NCBI GenBank assembly: GCA_021613535.1
Contig: CP075497.1
Coordinates: forward strand, 1,612,001-1,676,000
Origin: Adineta vaga
Lineage: Eukaryota > Rotifera
Reading direction: 5' to 3'
Length of the DNA: 64,000 bases
In this document: positions 46,852 to 58,245 of the stretch, piece by piece
Position numbering within the stretch: position 1 is the first letter of the stretch
How the letters are laid out: each line of letters begins with the position of its first letter
Program-made: the position numbers and the translations under genes
The notes under the pieces: model-generated
What the model saw: only the letters and a program-made list of their open reading frames with translations
Databases searched by the model: none
Told to the model about the DNA's origin: nothing

Positions 46852-47447
46852 AATTATCTGCTTTTGTTACACGTTACCAAAACAAGAAACGATTTTATGT
46901 GATATTAATCTAAATAAACAAGTCTCATTAGCGATAATAATATAATATTATCTCTGGAGATACTTACTCTTCCAACGACGAGACAAGAATAGTTTTCTTC
47001 ACTCGTTTTTTAGTTTATCAAAACATGTATAGCCCTACTTTGTTATCATTATGCACACCCAACGTTGATAAGATATGATTTCAAAGTTGATTCAATGCTT
47101 TTTTTAATTTTAAAACTCGATCCTTTGTTACCTTTGCTTGTAAAGCAGACGTACGTCTTTTATTTAGATTTATTCAAGTTTCTTTTACTCTGTCATCCTC
47201 AAGATGGTGCGTTATTGCGATCTGAAAAAATTTTGATCCTTCCATTAACTGAAACTGTTTCGCCGCCTATATTCAGAACAACATGTTTTTCTTTTACTGT
47301 CAAGATGTTGCATATCAAAGAAAAAGAAGTGTCAATACAATAGTTTCTCTTATGCCACGTGTAAGAAAGAGAAGAAAAAAAGAGCACATTGATAAAAAGT
47401 GAAGTTTTTCTTTCTAGATGTTTCATCCTTCTAACACATAATGAATA
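46852..47447. other. Divergent intergenic region between the lyase and the fucosyltransferase
   Basis: About 600 bases, presumably holding both promoters. An open frame at 47065-47343 on plus has no recognised features and its minus-strand shadow is equally plain. Nothing else. Confidence 0.45.
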
Positions 47448-48883
47448 ATGTCAAGATTAAAATTGTTTAGAATCAAAATTTTACTCATTTTAATTTTATT
47501 TATTATTTATCTTCTTTATATTTTTCGTGAAACATTATTTCTATCTTCATCATGTACACATTTTTACAATGAAAATTCATTTCATACATGTGCTTTATCA
47601 ACAAAAACTTGTAATATAACTTTATTAATTAATTCTTATATTTTATATCGAAATTGTATTCTTAATCTATCCTTTCCACATGCAAATTATGTTATATTTG
47701 ATGCAGTCAATGGTTTAGGTAATCGCATTCTTGGTTTTATATCTACTCTCACTTATGCACTTGTTACAAATCGAGTTCTTCTCATTAATTGGCAACCAGG
47801 TGATAATCATGAAACTTATTTTCAGGAACTTTTCTTACCTTTATCATTATCATCATTAGAAAATGAGAAAATTTCATTTTCTTATCAATATTCATTGTCT
47901 CGATTAATGAATTTAATTAAAAATCGTTGGATGAATGAAATTGAATGGAAAACAAAGATCAATAGTCGAATACCAAGAGATTGGGCATTCTATTTTGATC
48001 GAGAGATCTTATGTGATGAAAAAATGATTGATAATCGATCATGGTTTGAACAATTTGGATTTTATATTATGAATTTATTTGCTAATCATAATAAATGGAT
48101 TCGAACAGATCAATATTTTGTTCCATTATTGACACGAAATCAGAGATTAAGAGAAAGTTTTCAATTACTTTTTCATAATGGACAAATTTTCAATGAATTA
48201 GCAAGAAGATTTTTACAACCAATACCAAAAGTGAATTCAATCGTTGAAGATTTCAATAGAAAATATGATTTTCAAAAACGAAATATCACTATCGGAGTTC
48301 ATATGCGTAGTTGGTCATCGCATATCACTAATCATATTGAACCTTTTCAAAAATGTATTCAACATATTATAGAAAATATCACACAGTAAGAAATTTAAAA
48401 TTTGTATTAATCAAAACAATGCTTATCTACTTTTTCTTTTGAAATAGATCTCATCAAGAACAAATAAAAATTCATTTATATGTTATTTCAAATACTCCTC
48501 GACGTCGTCAAAATCTAATCAATGAAATCTTGAATAATTATAAGAATATAGAAATTCTTCATCCATTCGAAGTTTCAAATATAACAAATGCAATCGAAAA
48601 AATGCAATATACATTAGCAGAATTATTAATTCTTTCAAAAATGAAACATTTAATTATTACATCAAAATCAACATTTGGTATGGTTGCTCAAGGTTTTGCA
48701 CGGAAAGGTGCTTGGATTGTAAGGCAAGGTGCAAGCAATGAAATGCAATCATTCGAATCAGATCTGTGTCAATGGGAGTCGACGAGTGAACCAGAATATC
48801 AAATGATGAATTCATTTTTATTCAATAATAGTTGTTTACAGAATGAGGGTGTAATGCCAAGTATTGGTGAAAGAATAAATTAG
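47448..48883 (+). CDS. GT37-like (plant xyloglucan-type) alpha-fucosyltransferase, type II Golgi protein
   Basis: 457 residues from exons 47448..48385 and 48448..48883 (1374 bases with stop). A type II signal anchor (KILLILILFIIYLLYIF) lies at residues about 9-26. The donor-binding block DAVNGLGNRILGFISTLTYA...VLLINW and the later VHMRSW and LILSKMKHLIITSKSTFGMV-AQGF motifs follow the plant/algal GT37 fucosyltransferases (GLGNRIL...TNRVLL; STFGYVAQG). The enzyme should transfer fucose from GDP-fucose to a glycan in the Golgi; the acceptor is unknown. Many N-glycosylation sequons lie in the lumenal domain. It has a single short intron, unlike the intron-dense animal genes nearby. Animal FUT8 or POFUT families were considered but fit the motif order less well. 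Confidence 0.75.
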
Positions 48884-49050
48884 AATATAAAACTATTCCA
48901 TTTCTTCATTTTTCGTGAAATCCTTCCTACCATAAACAGAATTTTGTCTAAAATCAAACAAATCTGATGATACTATAGGTAATTGTGGTAACATTTATTT
49001 TCATTTCAACAGTTGTATGAACGAACATATGAAGAAAGAAAGAAAAAAAT
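48884..49050. other. Short spacer before tRNA-Cys
   Basis: 3' flank of the fucosyltransferase gene; AT-rich, nothing recognised. An A-rich run precedes the tRNA 3' end. Confidence 0.5.
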
Positions 49051-49122
49051 AGGGGGCACCCGGGATTGAACCAGGGACCTCTCGATCTGCAGTCGAATGC
49101 TCTACCACTGAGCTATACCCCC
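49051..49122 (-). tRNA. tRNA-Cys (anticodon GCA)
   Basis: Read on minus, a 72-base cloverleaf: acceptor GGGGGTA paired with TGCCCCC and a T discriminator base; D arm GCTC-AGTGGTA-GAGC; anticodon loop CTGCAGA with GCA; T arm CCTGG-TTCAATC-CCGGG. The A box (TAGCTCAGTGG) and B box (GGTTCAATCC) are intact, so it should be transcribed by Pol III. Termination would be at the T-run downstream on minus (the a-run at about 49042-49048 on plus). No intron. Confidence 0.97.
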
Positions 49123-49241
49123 CATGGCAAGTGATACTTTAAAAAAAAAGACATTGTATAATTTTATCAAACGTATTCTTATCAATATATTCTTTTTTTT
49201 ATTAATACGATACAAATACAATAAGCGAAATGAAATTAATT

Positions 49242-50366
49242 CTATAATTTATTATATTTTTTTAAGATTTCTTTTATTTTTTCATGTGGAATTGCATAAA
49301 CTTTATTTCCATAAATTCCTTCCATCGTTTCAGCAGCCACCATTGCATTAAGAATTGCTTCTTCAGTAGCTTGTACAACACTTTCAAATAACCTATCCAT
49401 TTGTTCGTTGGGTAACATATCAACTTGTACAACACCCGTTTCTTTTCCCATTATTTGTTGATTTGCAGTTGAAAATGCTAAAAAAATGTCTCCTGAACTG
49501 TTTCCACCACGTCCTCCAACAAGTCCGATTCCAATCGGTACACGACGAACAAGTCGTTTTAATTGATGTGGTAAAAGAGGTGCATCTGTAGCAACAATGA
49601 CAATAATTGATCCAACTTCTCCAATCGTTTTCGATCCTTGTCCATAGAAAGGTAACAATTCATTTGACATTATTTCACCTAGAGGAATTCCAGAAATAGT
49701 TAATTGATTTCTAATTCCATAATTTGATTGAACAAGAACACCAACTGTATATTGATCATATTTTCGAGAGGATGTACCAATTCCACCTTTAAATTGATGT
49801 GTAATCATTCCTGTTCCACCACCAACATTGCCTTCTTCAATAATACCAGTACTTGCCGATTGAATTGCTTCAAAAAGATGTTCTCCTTTGACATGAAAAC
49901 CATTAATATCATTCAGAAATCCATCCCATGTTTCAGTTACAATTGGTAAACTTAATGAACTATAAACTCCATCAGATAGAGCAGCTTCAGTTGATTTTTG
50001 TTGAATAAACCATTGAATAGCTGCATCTCGAATTGTTCCTACACTATGTGTATTTGTTATTGCAATCAATGGAGCTAGAAGACCTGATTCATCAAGCCAA
50101 GTCGTACCTGTCATTTCACCATTCCCATTCAATGAATACCAACCTCCAAAAAGTTTCTTTTCTTCAAGATTTCCTCCAAGATTTTTTCCTCTTGGAAGAA
50201 TAACTGTAACACCTGTTCGAACTGATTTTCTTTGATTAGTTGATGAATTTTCAATTAATGTTCGATGTCCAACCTCTACACCTTGAACATCAGTTATCGA
50301 ATTAAAATTACCTGGAGTACCCTTAAACGGAATACCAAGGTCTCTTGCACGAACTCGTCGACTCAT
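49242..50366 (-). CDS. DmpA/S58-family aminopeptidase (L-aminopeptidase/D-esterase type)
   Basis: 374-residue intronless enzyme of the self-processing P1/S58 (Ntn-like) family, cutting N-terminal residues from small peptides or amides. It shows RARDLGIPFKGTPG-FNSITDV-GVEVGH, GVTVILPRG, GGNVGGGTGM-like EEGNVGGGTGMI, F-GGIGTSSRK, VGVLVQSNYG and the nucleophile region GGRGGNSSGDIFLAFSTAN. The length equals that of bacterial DmpA. The autocleavage site in DmpA is Gly-Ser; here the residue before the presumed nucleophile of SGD is Ser, not Gly. No signal peptide is seen, so it is probably cytosolic. The missing introns and the largely bacterial distribution of S58 suggest transfer. It ends 119 bases from the tRNA-Cys gene. 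Confidence 0.92.
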   Translation of the reverse strand: MSRRVRARDLGIPFKGTPGNFNSITDVQGVEVGHRTLIENSSTNQRKSVRTGVTVILPRGKNLGGNLEEKKLFGGWYSLNGNGEMTGTTWLDESGLLAPLIAITNTHSVGTIRDAAIQWFIQQKSTEAALSDGVYSSLSLPIVTETWDGFLNDINGFHVKGEHLFEAIQSASTGIIEEGNVGGGTGMITHQFKGGIGTSSRKYDQYTVGVLVQSNYGIRNQLTISGIPLGEIMSNELLPFYGQGSKTIGEVGSIIVIVATDAPLLPHQLKRLVRRVPIGIGLVGGRGGNSSGDIFLAFSTANQQIMGKETGVVQVDMLPNEQMDRLFESVVQATEEAILNAMVAAETMEGIYGNKVYAIPHEKIKEILKKYNKL

Positions 50367-50989
50367 TTTATGTTATTTAGATAAAGAATAATGAGTTAAA
50401 ATAATGGGAACAATATAACTTGCATAATAATTGGATGAATATTTTTTATAAAGTATGAACTCAGATTTCTGATGTCTTAACTTAAAATCTAAAATATGAA
50501 ATGTATTCTTCGATTGACAAAAGTCTATTGTAGATGGCGCTAGATCTATAAATATCTTTCAAATAAATTGTTATCATGATATTCGAGCTTTTATCTATTT
50601 ACCACTTTTAATATACATATTTCTACACCCATGAATCTATATAACTAAAATATCATCGAGTACAATGAAATGTTATCATCTGTTCTGCATTGGAATTTCG
50701 CTTCTCATATAAACTTATCAATAACTATCTGAACCATTCTAAAGGGCCATATGACGTAAATGTATACTTCTACTCAATATGAAAAGAAAAAGAATAGGAT
50801 ATGTTTGACTATCGGTACATCCTTTTCTTCGTTTACTGTCTTTAAGCTCGAGAAAATGAAAGAAAGAAAGAGAGAGAAAGCTATTGCATCTCTTTGATTG
50901 CTTGCTCACTGAAGTGTAACTACTCAGTTGTCGTTTTTTTTCGTTTGTTGCTGTTTGTTATAAAACAAAATAAAAAAGAAGAATAGATT
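50367..50989. other. Divergent intergenic region between the S58 peptidase and the SR protein
   Basis: About 620 bases with both promoters expected; a GA-rich run (gaaagaaagaaagagagagaaag) lies at about 50858-50880. Nothing else. Confidence 0.5.
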
Positions 50990-51774
50990 ATGGCGTCAAG
51001 AAATTTATACGTTGGAAACGTTCATCCCGAAACTCAAGTACATGAATTAAAAGAAATATTTCAACGACATGGAGAACTTGATCGATGTGAGGTGAGATTT
51101 GGTGGTCCAAGTAAGAAATAGTTTTAACTTCTATTATTTATTCATCGCATTATATTTTTCTTCTTTTCTAGCCTATAATCTTGCATTTGGTTTTATTTCT
51201 TATAATTCAATTATTCATGCTGAAGTATGCAAAAATATTTCTTTAATATAGTAATTTTTATTTGAATTTCTGCAAATTTTATTTAAAAGGTTGCTCAACG
51301 TACTGAACATGGTCGTATACATCGTGGTCGTACATTAGTTGTTGAATTTACAAAAACAACACCGGGACAAAACATTGAACGAAATCGTCTTATGCGAACA
51401 AATGGACGTGTAAGTGAAATTGATTCGCATTCTTCTTCTGGTGGAAAAGTTGTTTTTATAGATGAAAAATGGAAGTAGTGATGGAAGAAATCGAATAACT
51501 ACTTATAGTCGTTATGATTCTTCTCCAGAACATCGCCGTTCACGTTCACCATCAAACAGTCGAAGATCATCAGGGTAACTGATTTGTTTTAATTCAATTT
51601 GAAAGATTTATTTTAGAGTTTGTTAGATATCGAACTAGTAATAATAATCATCGTCGTCGAAAACGTGATCGTTCTCGATCTCCATATGAACGTCTATCAA
51701 ATTTTAAACGACATCATTCATCTCCAAATAATGATCGACGTCGTTCATCATATTCATATAAAGATAGAAAATAG
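50990..51774 (+). CDS. SR-type splicing factor (one RRM plus RS tail)
   Basis: 184 residues from five small exons, 50990..51110, 51172..51224, 51290..51409, 51462..51574 and 51627..51774 (555 bases with stop), all in phase. The RRM has RNP2 NLYVGNV and RNP1-like LAFGFISY and ends GRTLVVEFTK; the tail is rich in Arg and Ser (HRRSRSPSNSRRSS, RKRDRSRSPYERL, DRRRSSYSYKDRK). It would act in spliceosome assembly and splice-site choice in the nucleus. The closest groups are SRSF3/SRSF7-like and other single-RRM SR proteins; the RNP1 is degenerate (LAFGFISY lacks the first Arg/Lys). Each exon is too short for a long-ORF search. Its five exons mark the return to an intron-rich gene after the intron-poor block. 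Confidence 0.85.
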
Positions 51775-54519
51775 AAAATGAAAACATTTATTAACAACGA
51801 GTTCAAAATAACGATACACGCTCAAAAGTCTTATGAAAAACAAAATATTAAAAAGTTTCATATTTTCGGCTTTTATTTTTTTATCTACACTACGAATAGG
51901 CGGCGAAACAAATTCATTCTAGGGGAGGCTCACTTTTGAGAAACTAGTAATCGTCTAGTCCAGAAATCGACGGTACTGCAAAATACCGTACTGAAGGAAA
52001 AATTTTTCTTTTTTGAAAAATATTTTATAATGAGCTACGTTACATATACAGACTACTTTTTCTCAATGATAAGGAGAGTAAAAATGTCAATTATACAGTT
52101 AGAAAAAGAGCTTGTCTCTGAAATACTAGAATAATATAAGATTCTGGTTCATCATTGTCAATGAGCAATGTGTTAAATGTTGTAGCGTTTGAATAGGTGT
52201 TTATTTTTTTACTTGTATCCTTGTCATTTGATGACAGAACGTATGTACAAAGATGAACGCTATCAATATGGACTGACATGAACAAAAACTTGCTAGTTAC
52301 TCTATTCTTTCTGTTCCTAGTAGATTATTTGCATGCAGATCACAATCTATAATTTTATCATCTACAGGCGCGAGAGAAACGATCTAGGTATCACAAGAGA
52401 TTATTTTTGGAACACTCGTTTGGCAAAAAAACGCGCGTGCAGTTTTTTTAGTAATGACAATGATTTCGAGAGAATACTCAGTATATAAAATATTTGTTCC
52501 TATGAAATATACACGCTGATATAAATTCTTTTAGAAATAGAGTGCATGGTAGTCATTATAGTAAAAAATTTATATATTGGTTATCGTTAATTACAGAACA
52601 TATTAAAAAATCCGGGGTCTTTTATTACGTCACTAAAAACAATGATATTTACGTATGCACGTAGCGATGAATTTTATGAAGATCAAATCTTAACATACTG
52701 TTTTTATTACAGAATAAATATGAGATACTATTTGAATACGATTCTTGATCAATATGATGATCATCGATATTCAATTTGCAAGAGTAATGTAGATCACTTT
52801 TAGAAAAATAAAAGAATTAAAATAAAACGAATAGAACATAATCGCATTATACACACGTTCCTGAATTACCTATCATGTTGTTCAAGAACAGACTATTTTA
52901 TACAAGAAGCAAGTAACAAATATTCTTGCTTCAGTGTATATCATTGAAAACATCAGAAAGAACAGACCAATACAGAATAAGTGTGGACTGTTTTAATATT
53001 AGTCTAGGGTGTCTTTCAATATGTCTGGAGCTTTATGAAAAAAGTTACTATTATATTTTTAAAACTCCCATGAACAGATGATGTATATTGAACTCATTCT
53101 CAAATTATTTAGCAGCGTCCCATCATACAGTCAAGGAAGAGGTAAATATACCATTCGATGGTTTATTCGTTTACGGTATTATTACTACACATTTCTGTAC
53201 GTCTCAGTACTCTTTATGTTGAGACATAGACTGTGCACACACCTTGTGACTTTTGGTACCGCATACCGTACCGTTAGTCTCTGGTCTAGTCTATCTTGCT
53301 GACTTTAAGCATTATCAAAATGTAATAACTATATAATACTTTATCCGTTTCAAACGAAATCATGAACTGAGAGTATACAATTTGAATACTGTTTTAAAGA
53401 TGAAGACATGGATGAGAGTGAGTATCTGTTCTTCACCGAACCATATACTAACATCTCCACCCATTGGTCGAGTTTTCTATGACACGAGCATGACATACAA
53501 TCACTTTAATTCAAAATTTTAAACTTCTTTTTTTATAATGAAAAACACTTCTCAAAATCTGTTAGCGTTTTTCCATCGAAAGTCTTTCATTATAACAGTA
53601 TCAACGACATCTAAACTTAGTCCGATCGAGTTGAAAATTTCCTGGATATTTAGAGATATCTTCTATGGCTAGTTTTTTCTTTTACGTTTCTGGCCATTCA
53701 AACGGATTTTATAGAATCTTAAAGATAAAATATTTGGAACATCAAAGAAATTTCCGCATTTTTCTTGCTAAAAAAATCCAGATTTTGGAAAAACCAGGAC
53801 TTCTCGTTGAAAATCACGAAATATCCGCTAGAAAAATTGTTTTCTTTAGAAACGTGGCGTATTAATGCAAGTGCTTTATCTGATAATAAGGTCAGCTCGA
53901 CTAATCTTACTACTATAGAGTTATAGAAAAGGTGAAAAAGACGGATGGTCACTTTCAACTATCTAAAATTGAAGACTTATTTTGAATAGAAGTTTAAAAT
54001 ATATATCAAGCGGTAAAGTTTGGAAAATAAAGAGTCCAGAATTAATACTTAAATTCGTGCAGATAAGAGTAAAGCAAATCCGTACGAAGCTGGTGACTGT
54101 ACGAGTATTTGTCAGAACATGAAAACTAAACAACATTAGAAAGTTTTTCCATTAAGTCGAGCTCACCCATGCCTAATGGCTCCGCCGCTTAAGATAGCAA
54201 TAATTTCATGAGTAATGTGTCAACACGAAAACTGAGTTGTAAAATCTTATAATTTCAGAAAGAATAAGAAAGGACGATAAAAAACGAACAAAAAATACAT
54301 TTGTTCTTGTTAGAGACATTTTATTCAACAAAGGAACGAAACCTTACGACTACAAACTGAAGTAAGTATCATTGAACGTATATCTTTTTTTCTGTAAATG
54401 GATAGTTTCTAAGTTTGAAATGAAAAAATTTCATCAATAATATTCAAATCCCTAATCTTGAACTCATACTAAGATAAACGTTTTCGCTTTCAGATCAAAA
54501 TAAATTTTATTTCTGATAA
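51775..54519. other. Gene-free region
   Basis: 2.7 kb. It contains scattered chance ORFs below 80 codons and G+C-richer specks such as gtaccgcataccgtaccg near 53256-53273, but no exon pattern, repeat array or element end that I can support. Confidence 0.4.
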
Positions 54520-56186
54520 ATGGCTGCTAAATATTCTGAAGATGATGAATCGCACCATAACCTTCGCTATTCTGACATTACTGGGGAACCTTGCCGAATG
54601 TTATCACCCATTCAAGGCTTTGAGGAGAAGCCCCTCGTATCCTTAGAAGAAGCTATCGAGCCGCTAATCCCATATGAGCCCGATGTCAAACGCATGGCAT
54701 ATGTAGCCAAAATGAAATGCAACGATCCTCCAGCTGATCATCTGACAAAAGATGAATCTGCTTCGGTTATTCTATATTCAATGGAATGGGCACCACGGGA
54801 CAAGTGCCTTTATTTTGCATTAAATGCAACTCTTCGTACTGAAAATCGAAGCTAATTGGTCCCGTGGTTCCTTTACTTAAAGCTGGTTCTCACTGCACTT
54901 TCGCAATTCGCATCTCCCATCGGTACAAGATGTTGTTTATCGTGGGGTGAAATGTGATGTACGAGAGCAATATAAAAAAGGAGAAACAATCATCTGGTGG
55001 GGATTTAGTTCCTGTACACCGAGAATGGATGTTTTAGGGAAAGATCAATTTTTGGGTGTAAGCGGAACAAGAACATTTTTCAGCATTGCATGTGCAGGTG
55101 GAAAAGATATTCGACAACATTCACAATACAAAAATGAAGACGAAATTCTTCTCCTACCTGCTCGACAATTTAAAGTTATTTCATGTCTCAATCAATCAGG
55201 TGGCCTTCATATGATACAACTTCGAGAAATTGAACCGCCATATCCACTTCTCGAACCTGTATCAAAGGTAATTCGATTCTTTAGACATTCCACCATTAAA
55301 GCAAAATATTAAATTATGTTCCGTTTTAGGATGTTCCAATGCCACCAGCAATACCTGCGCCCATCACACCATCAACTGCCAAGCCAATACAAAGGTATTT
55401 CTTTAAACTAGCTTGATTTCATCTACATCTAATTGATATGAAGACTAGGATTGCTAATATACTTTTTAATAGTATAACATACATGTCTAAAATTTATCGA
55501 AGTTTTCTTTTCTGTTACTCAGGATTGCAGCGAAAAGGTTTGTATGTAAAAGAACTTCCCGGACATTACTTTATAACATTTAGTCTGACCTTTTGAATGG
55601 TAGAGAGAGAGCTGAGTTTTTCAGTAATATCTGTCATCAAAGAATAAGGAAAATGATCGAGAACACCTTTAATCCACAAATATGATTTGTTCGTAAGTCA
55701 ATTCAAATTATTGCTACCTGCTTATGTGATATCTGAATAACAAAGTCATTATATTTCTTCATTTTAAAAACGAGAAGTTTTTTCTATTTCTGTATTTCAG
55801 TTTTTTAATCCTATTAATAAACTAAATAGTCTCTTTTCGTTTTAGTCCTGCAGTACCAAACAATAAACCACACCCTCAAGGTATGATTACAAGTCCTTCT
55901 TTTATAAACATTATCTCTTTCATCGAGCAGACAATCGCAGAGAATATGTCATCTATGAAAGCTATTTATCAGATAACATTTTCGTATCTCACGATCGCCA
56001 TTTTACTATTTCTAGTAGAGAAAATGGGGCTAAAAATAAATATTAATTCGTTATATGACTATTTCGAACTTTTATATAGAATACCAAGATTTTGCAACAC
56101 CGGGGACTTACACAAAGCTTAGCTGTGAAGGTCGTCCTTGTGCCAAATGCGGCAAATGTCGTTATAGATACTCAATAATCACATAA
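54520..56186 (+). pseudogene. NAD-dependent ADP-ribosyltransferase (R-S-E class, bdelloid type), broken
   Basis: Relative of the arginine-specific mono-ADP-ribosyltransferases that are highly expanded in bdelloids. The first frame (54520..54855) carries the N-terminal part of the domain and ends in an in-frame TAA at 54853-54855; coding resemblance continues past that stop in the same frame to about 54920, then shifts to another frame that runs to 55312. The second part holds the conserved Arg (VYRGVK), the Ser motif (WWGFSSCT) and the E-x-E motif in NEDEILLLP. Small Pro-rich exons (55330..55394, about 55524..55538, 55845..55880) and a Cys-rich exon (56080..56186, with SCEGRPCAKCGKC) follow, the usual tail of this family, here cut short. 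Two lesions make it a likely pseudogene. Breaks are reported as seen and not repaired. Confidence 0.75.
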
Positions 56187-57643
56187 TCTATAATCGACGA
56201 GCTCCGTATACATGTTTTTACTAAGAATAGATGGAATAGAAGAATAAAATAGTGACTGGTAAATGACTATTCATCTGCTAAGTGACCAGCAGCCAGTATA
56301 TATTACCATTAATGTACTCCTTTATTGAATATAATATTGAAATAGACTTACTACCAACATCATTCATTTCCCACATGATTATCACTAAACAACAGAGTAG
56401 CACTATCAATAATAATGTCGACACAATTAATATACAAAGTCCACAGATCATCACCATTCAACTGATTCATCGATGTAACTAAGTACCTCACGTCGAAAAA
56501 TTTTGTCTTCTCTGTGTGAAATAGATGAATGCAATCATGCGGCAAGTTGGAAATGGATGGTGTCCGTTCTTCTATCACACAATCACCGAATATCAATTTC
56601 GACAAGCAATTTTAAATTTTCATATGCAAAATACATGCACATCACATCCAGAATAACTACAGTGTGATATTTACGAGATTTTCAACCTGAATGATTTTTC
56701 CTATTCTTGACCTGAAATCACAGTAATATATGAATACAGTTATAGCAAGAGTAATACTGTATCAATTACCACATTATCCTGGAAAACGCTTTATTGAATA
56801 AATAACTATTTTCATGTATGCAATATTGACGAACCGATCCATTGGACCCTCGGTGAATGGGAACGTTATAAACTACATGTTTGCGTGCCACATGATTTCT
56901 CAACGAAATACAACGAGACACTCCAAAAGAAAATGCTTTACAGTAAGTGAACAAACGTCCAATACTATCTATTCAATGACTACACAACGTCGACTATCAA
57001 CTACAGGTTCCACCAACGTATCGACTGAGAAATATATTTGATTTGAAAAGTGATATCTATCTCATTCAAGTTTCATATTACCATAATTCACCTAATAAAA
57101 CTTCCTCACACCTCTCTCTCCATAACAAAATATATAAACTAGATTCTACATATTACAAGAACTTCAAACGTTATCTCAATTCACCAAATATACTCCCGAA
57201 GACAGAGCGTTCCAAAGCTTTATTCAAACCAGAGTGTACAAAATAACCGACCAAAGAAATCGTTGCAATCATTCAAATAACATCACATCATTAACTCACC
57301 GTACTTTGCCAAAACGTGCTTCTTACAATTTCAAGAAAATGAACAGTACACTGATTGCAACTATCTATCTATAACTACTTGTGACATAATCACATAATGT
57401 CTTATACCAATCCACTCTTATTCGTGAACAAACAACTAGTGCAAGCTGTACTGAAAATACAACTACTATCTGATGTTTCATGAGATCAGGCATAGTAATG
57501 TGAAGTAGATGAGCGATGAAGAGAGATGAACAGCAGCTTTCTGTGGAGTGTTCGTAGTTGGTGTGATGTTGAATGAGATGAGTGAATGTGTTGTGACATA
57601 TATGAGTGACGAAAAGAGGTGAACTGCAGTTTTTTGTGGAATG
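56187..57643. other. Gene-free region
   Basis: About 1.5 kb without a supported gene. Near 57505-57552 and 57597-57645 two imperfect copies of a 45-50-base G/A-rich motif (gatgaacagcagctttctgtgg / ggtgaactgcagttttttgtgg) lie just before the LTR-like element and may belong to it. Confidence 0.45.
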
Positions 57644-57873
57644 TGTGACGATCTATCCCGTCCTCACCTGCGTTCTCTTAGTTTGCACTTAGATAGTTCG
57701 TACTTTTTTTATATACCTAGTTTGTTTTGATCAGCTGATCAGATATGGTGTGATACTAGATATTCCTCCTACTATATAAAGGATGAGGAATAGATAGTAG
57801 CGTGTGCTCTTTTATCAATAAATATATATAGTACCAGCATTTGTACGTCGAGTCCAGTTCACAAATCGTTACA
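57644..57873 (+). mobile_element. Solo-LTR-like element (230 bp)
   Basis: The segment begins TGTGACGATC and ends AATCGTTACA; the ends are near-perfect inverted repeats (8 of 10) of the TG...CA type. Inside, a TATA box (tatataaagg, 57773) is followed about 45 bases later by AATAAA (57819-57826 region), as in the U3-R part of an LTR. No target duplication is seen directly outside (gaatg / tacaa), so an old or deleted copy, or a chance promoter, is possible. Confidence 0.45.
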
Positions 57874-58245
57874 TACAATAACAAAGTGGAAATAATAACA
57901 CGACATAACAGAGAGAAATATGAGAAAAGATACAATAGAAGAAGATCGTCGTGAGAGCACTATGATCATGAGAAAATACACATTTCACAGGAAAGAAAGA
58001 AAGTGTGTACGTAGTGAAGAAGAAAGAAGTAAAGAAAGAAAAAAAATACACATCACTATGTGTACAAGATAGCGTCTTAAAGTAACAACCGTTGACGCTA
58101 ACAGTGTTGAACATATTCTTAGCCGACCGACCAGTGAAATGCATTAACACAAATGATCAAGTAAAAATTTATTTAGACTGCATTATGGTCTAAGAAAAGT
58201 GGTCTATTGACAAAAATGAACATGAAGACAATGGAAAGCACATTA
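57874..58245. other. Intergenic region, 3' flank of the LRAT-like gene
   Basis: About 370 bases, purine-rich on plus (gaaagaaagaaaa). A 93-codon minus-strand frame here has no recognised features. Confidence 0.45.

Noticed and set aside
47065-47343. 92-codon ORF upstream of the fucosyltransferase
   Set aside because: Both strands are open over the same stretch, a sign of AT-rich chance ORFs; no domain or splice evidence.
56766-57041. Overlapping ORFs on both strands
   Set aside because: Neither translation shows a family motif and the two are mutual shadows; not reported as a gene.
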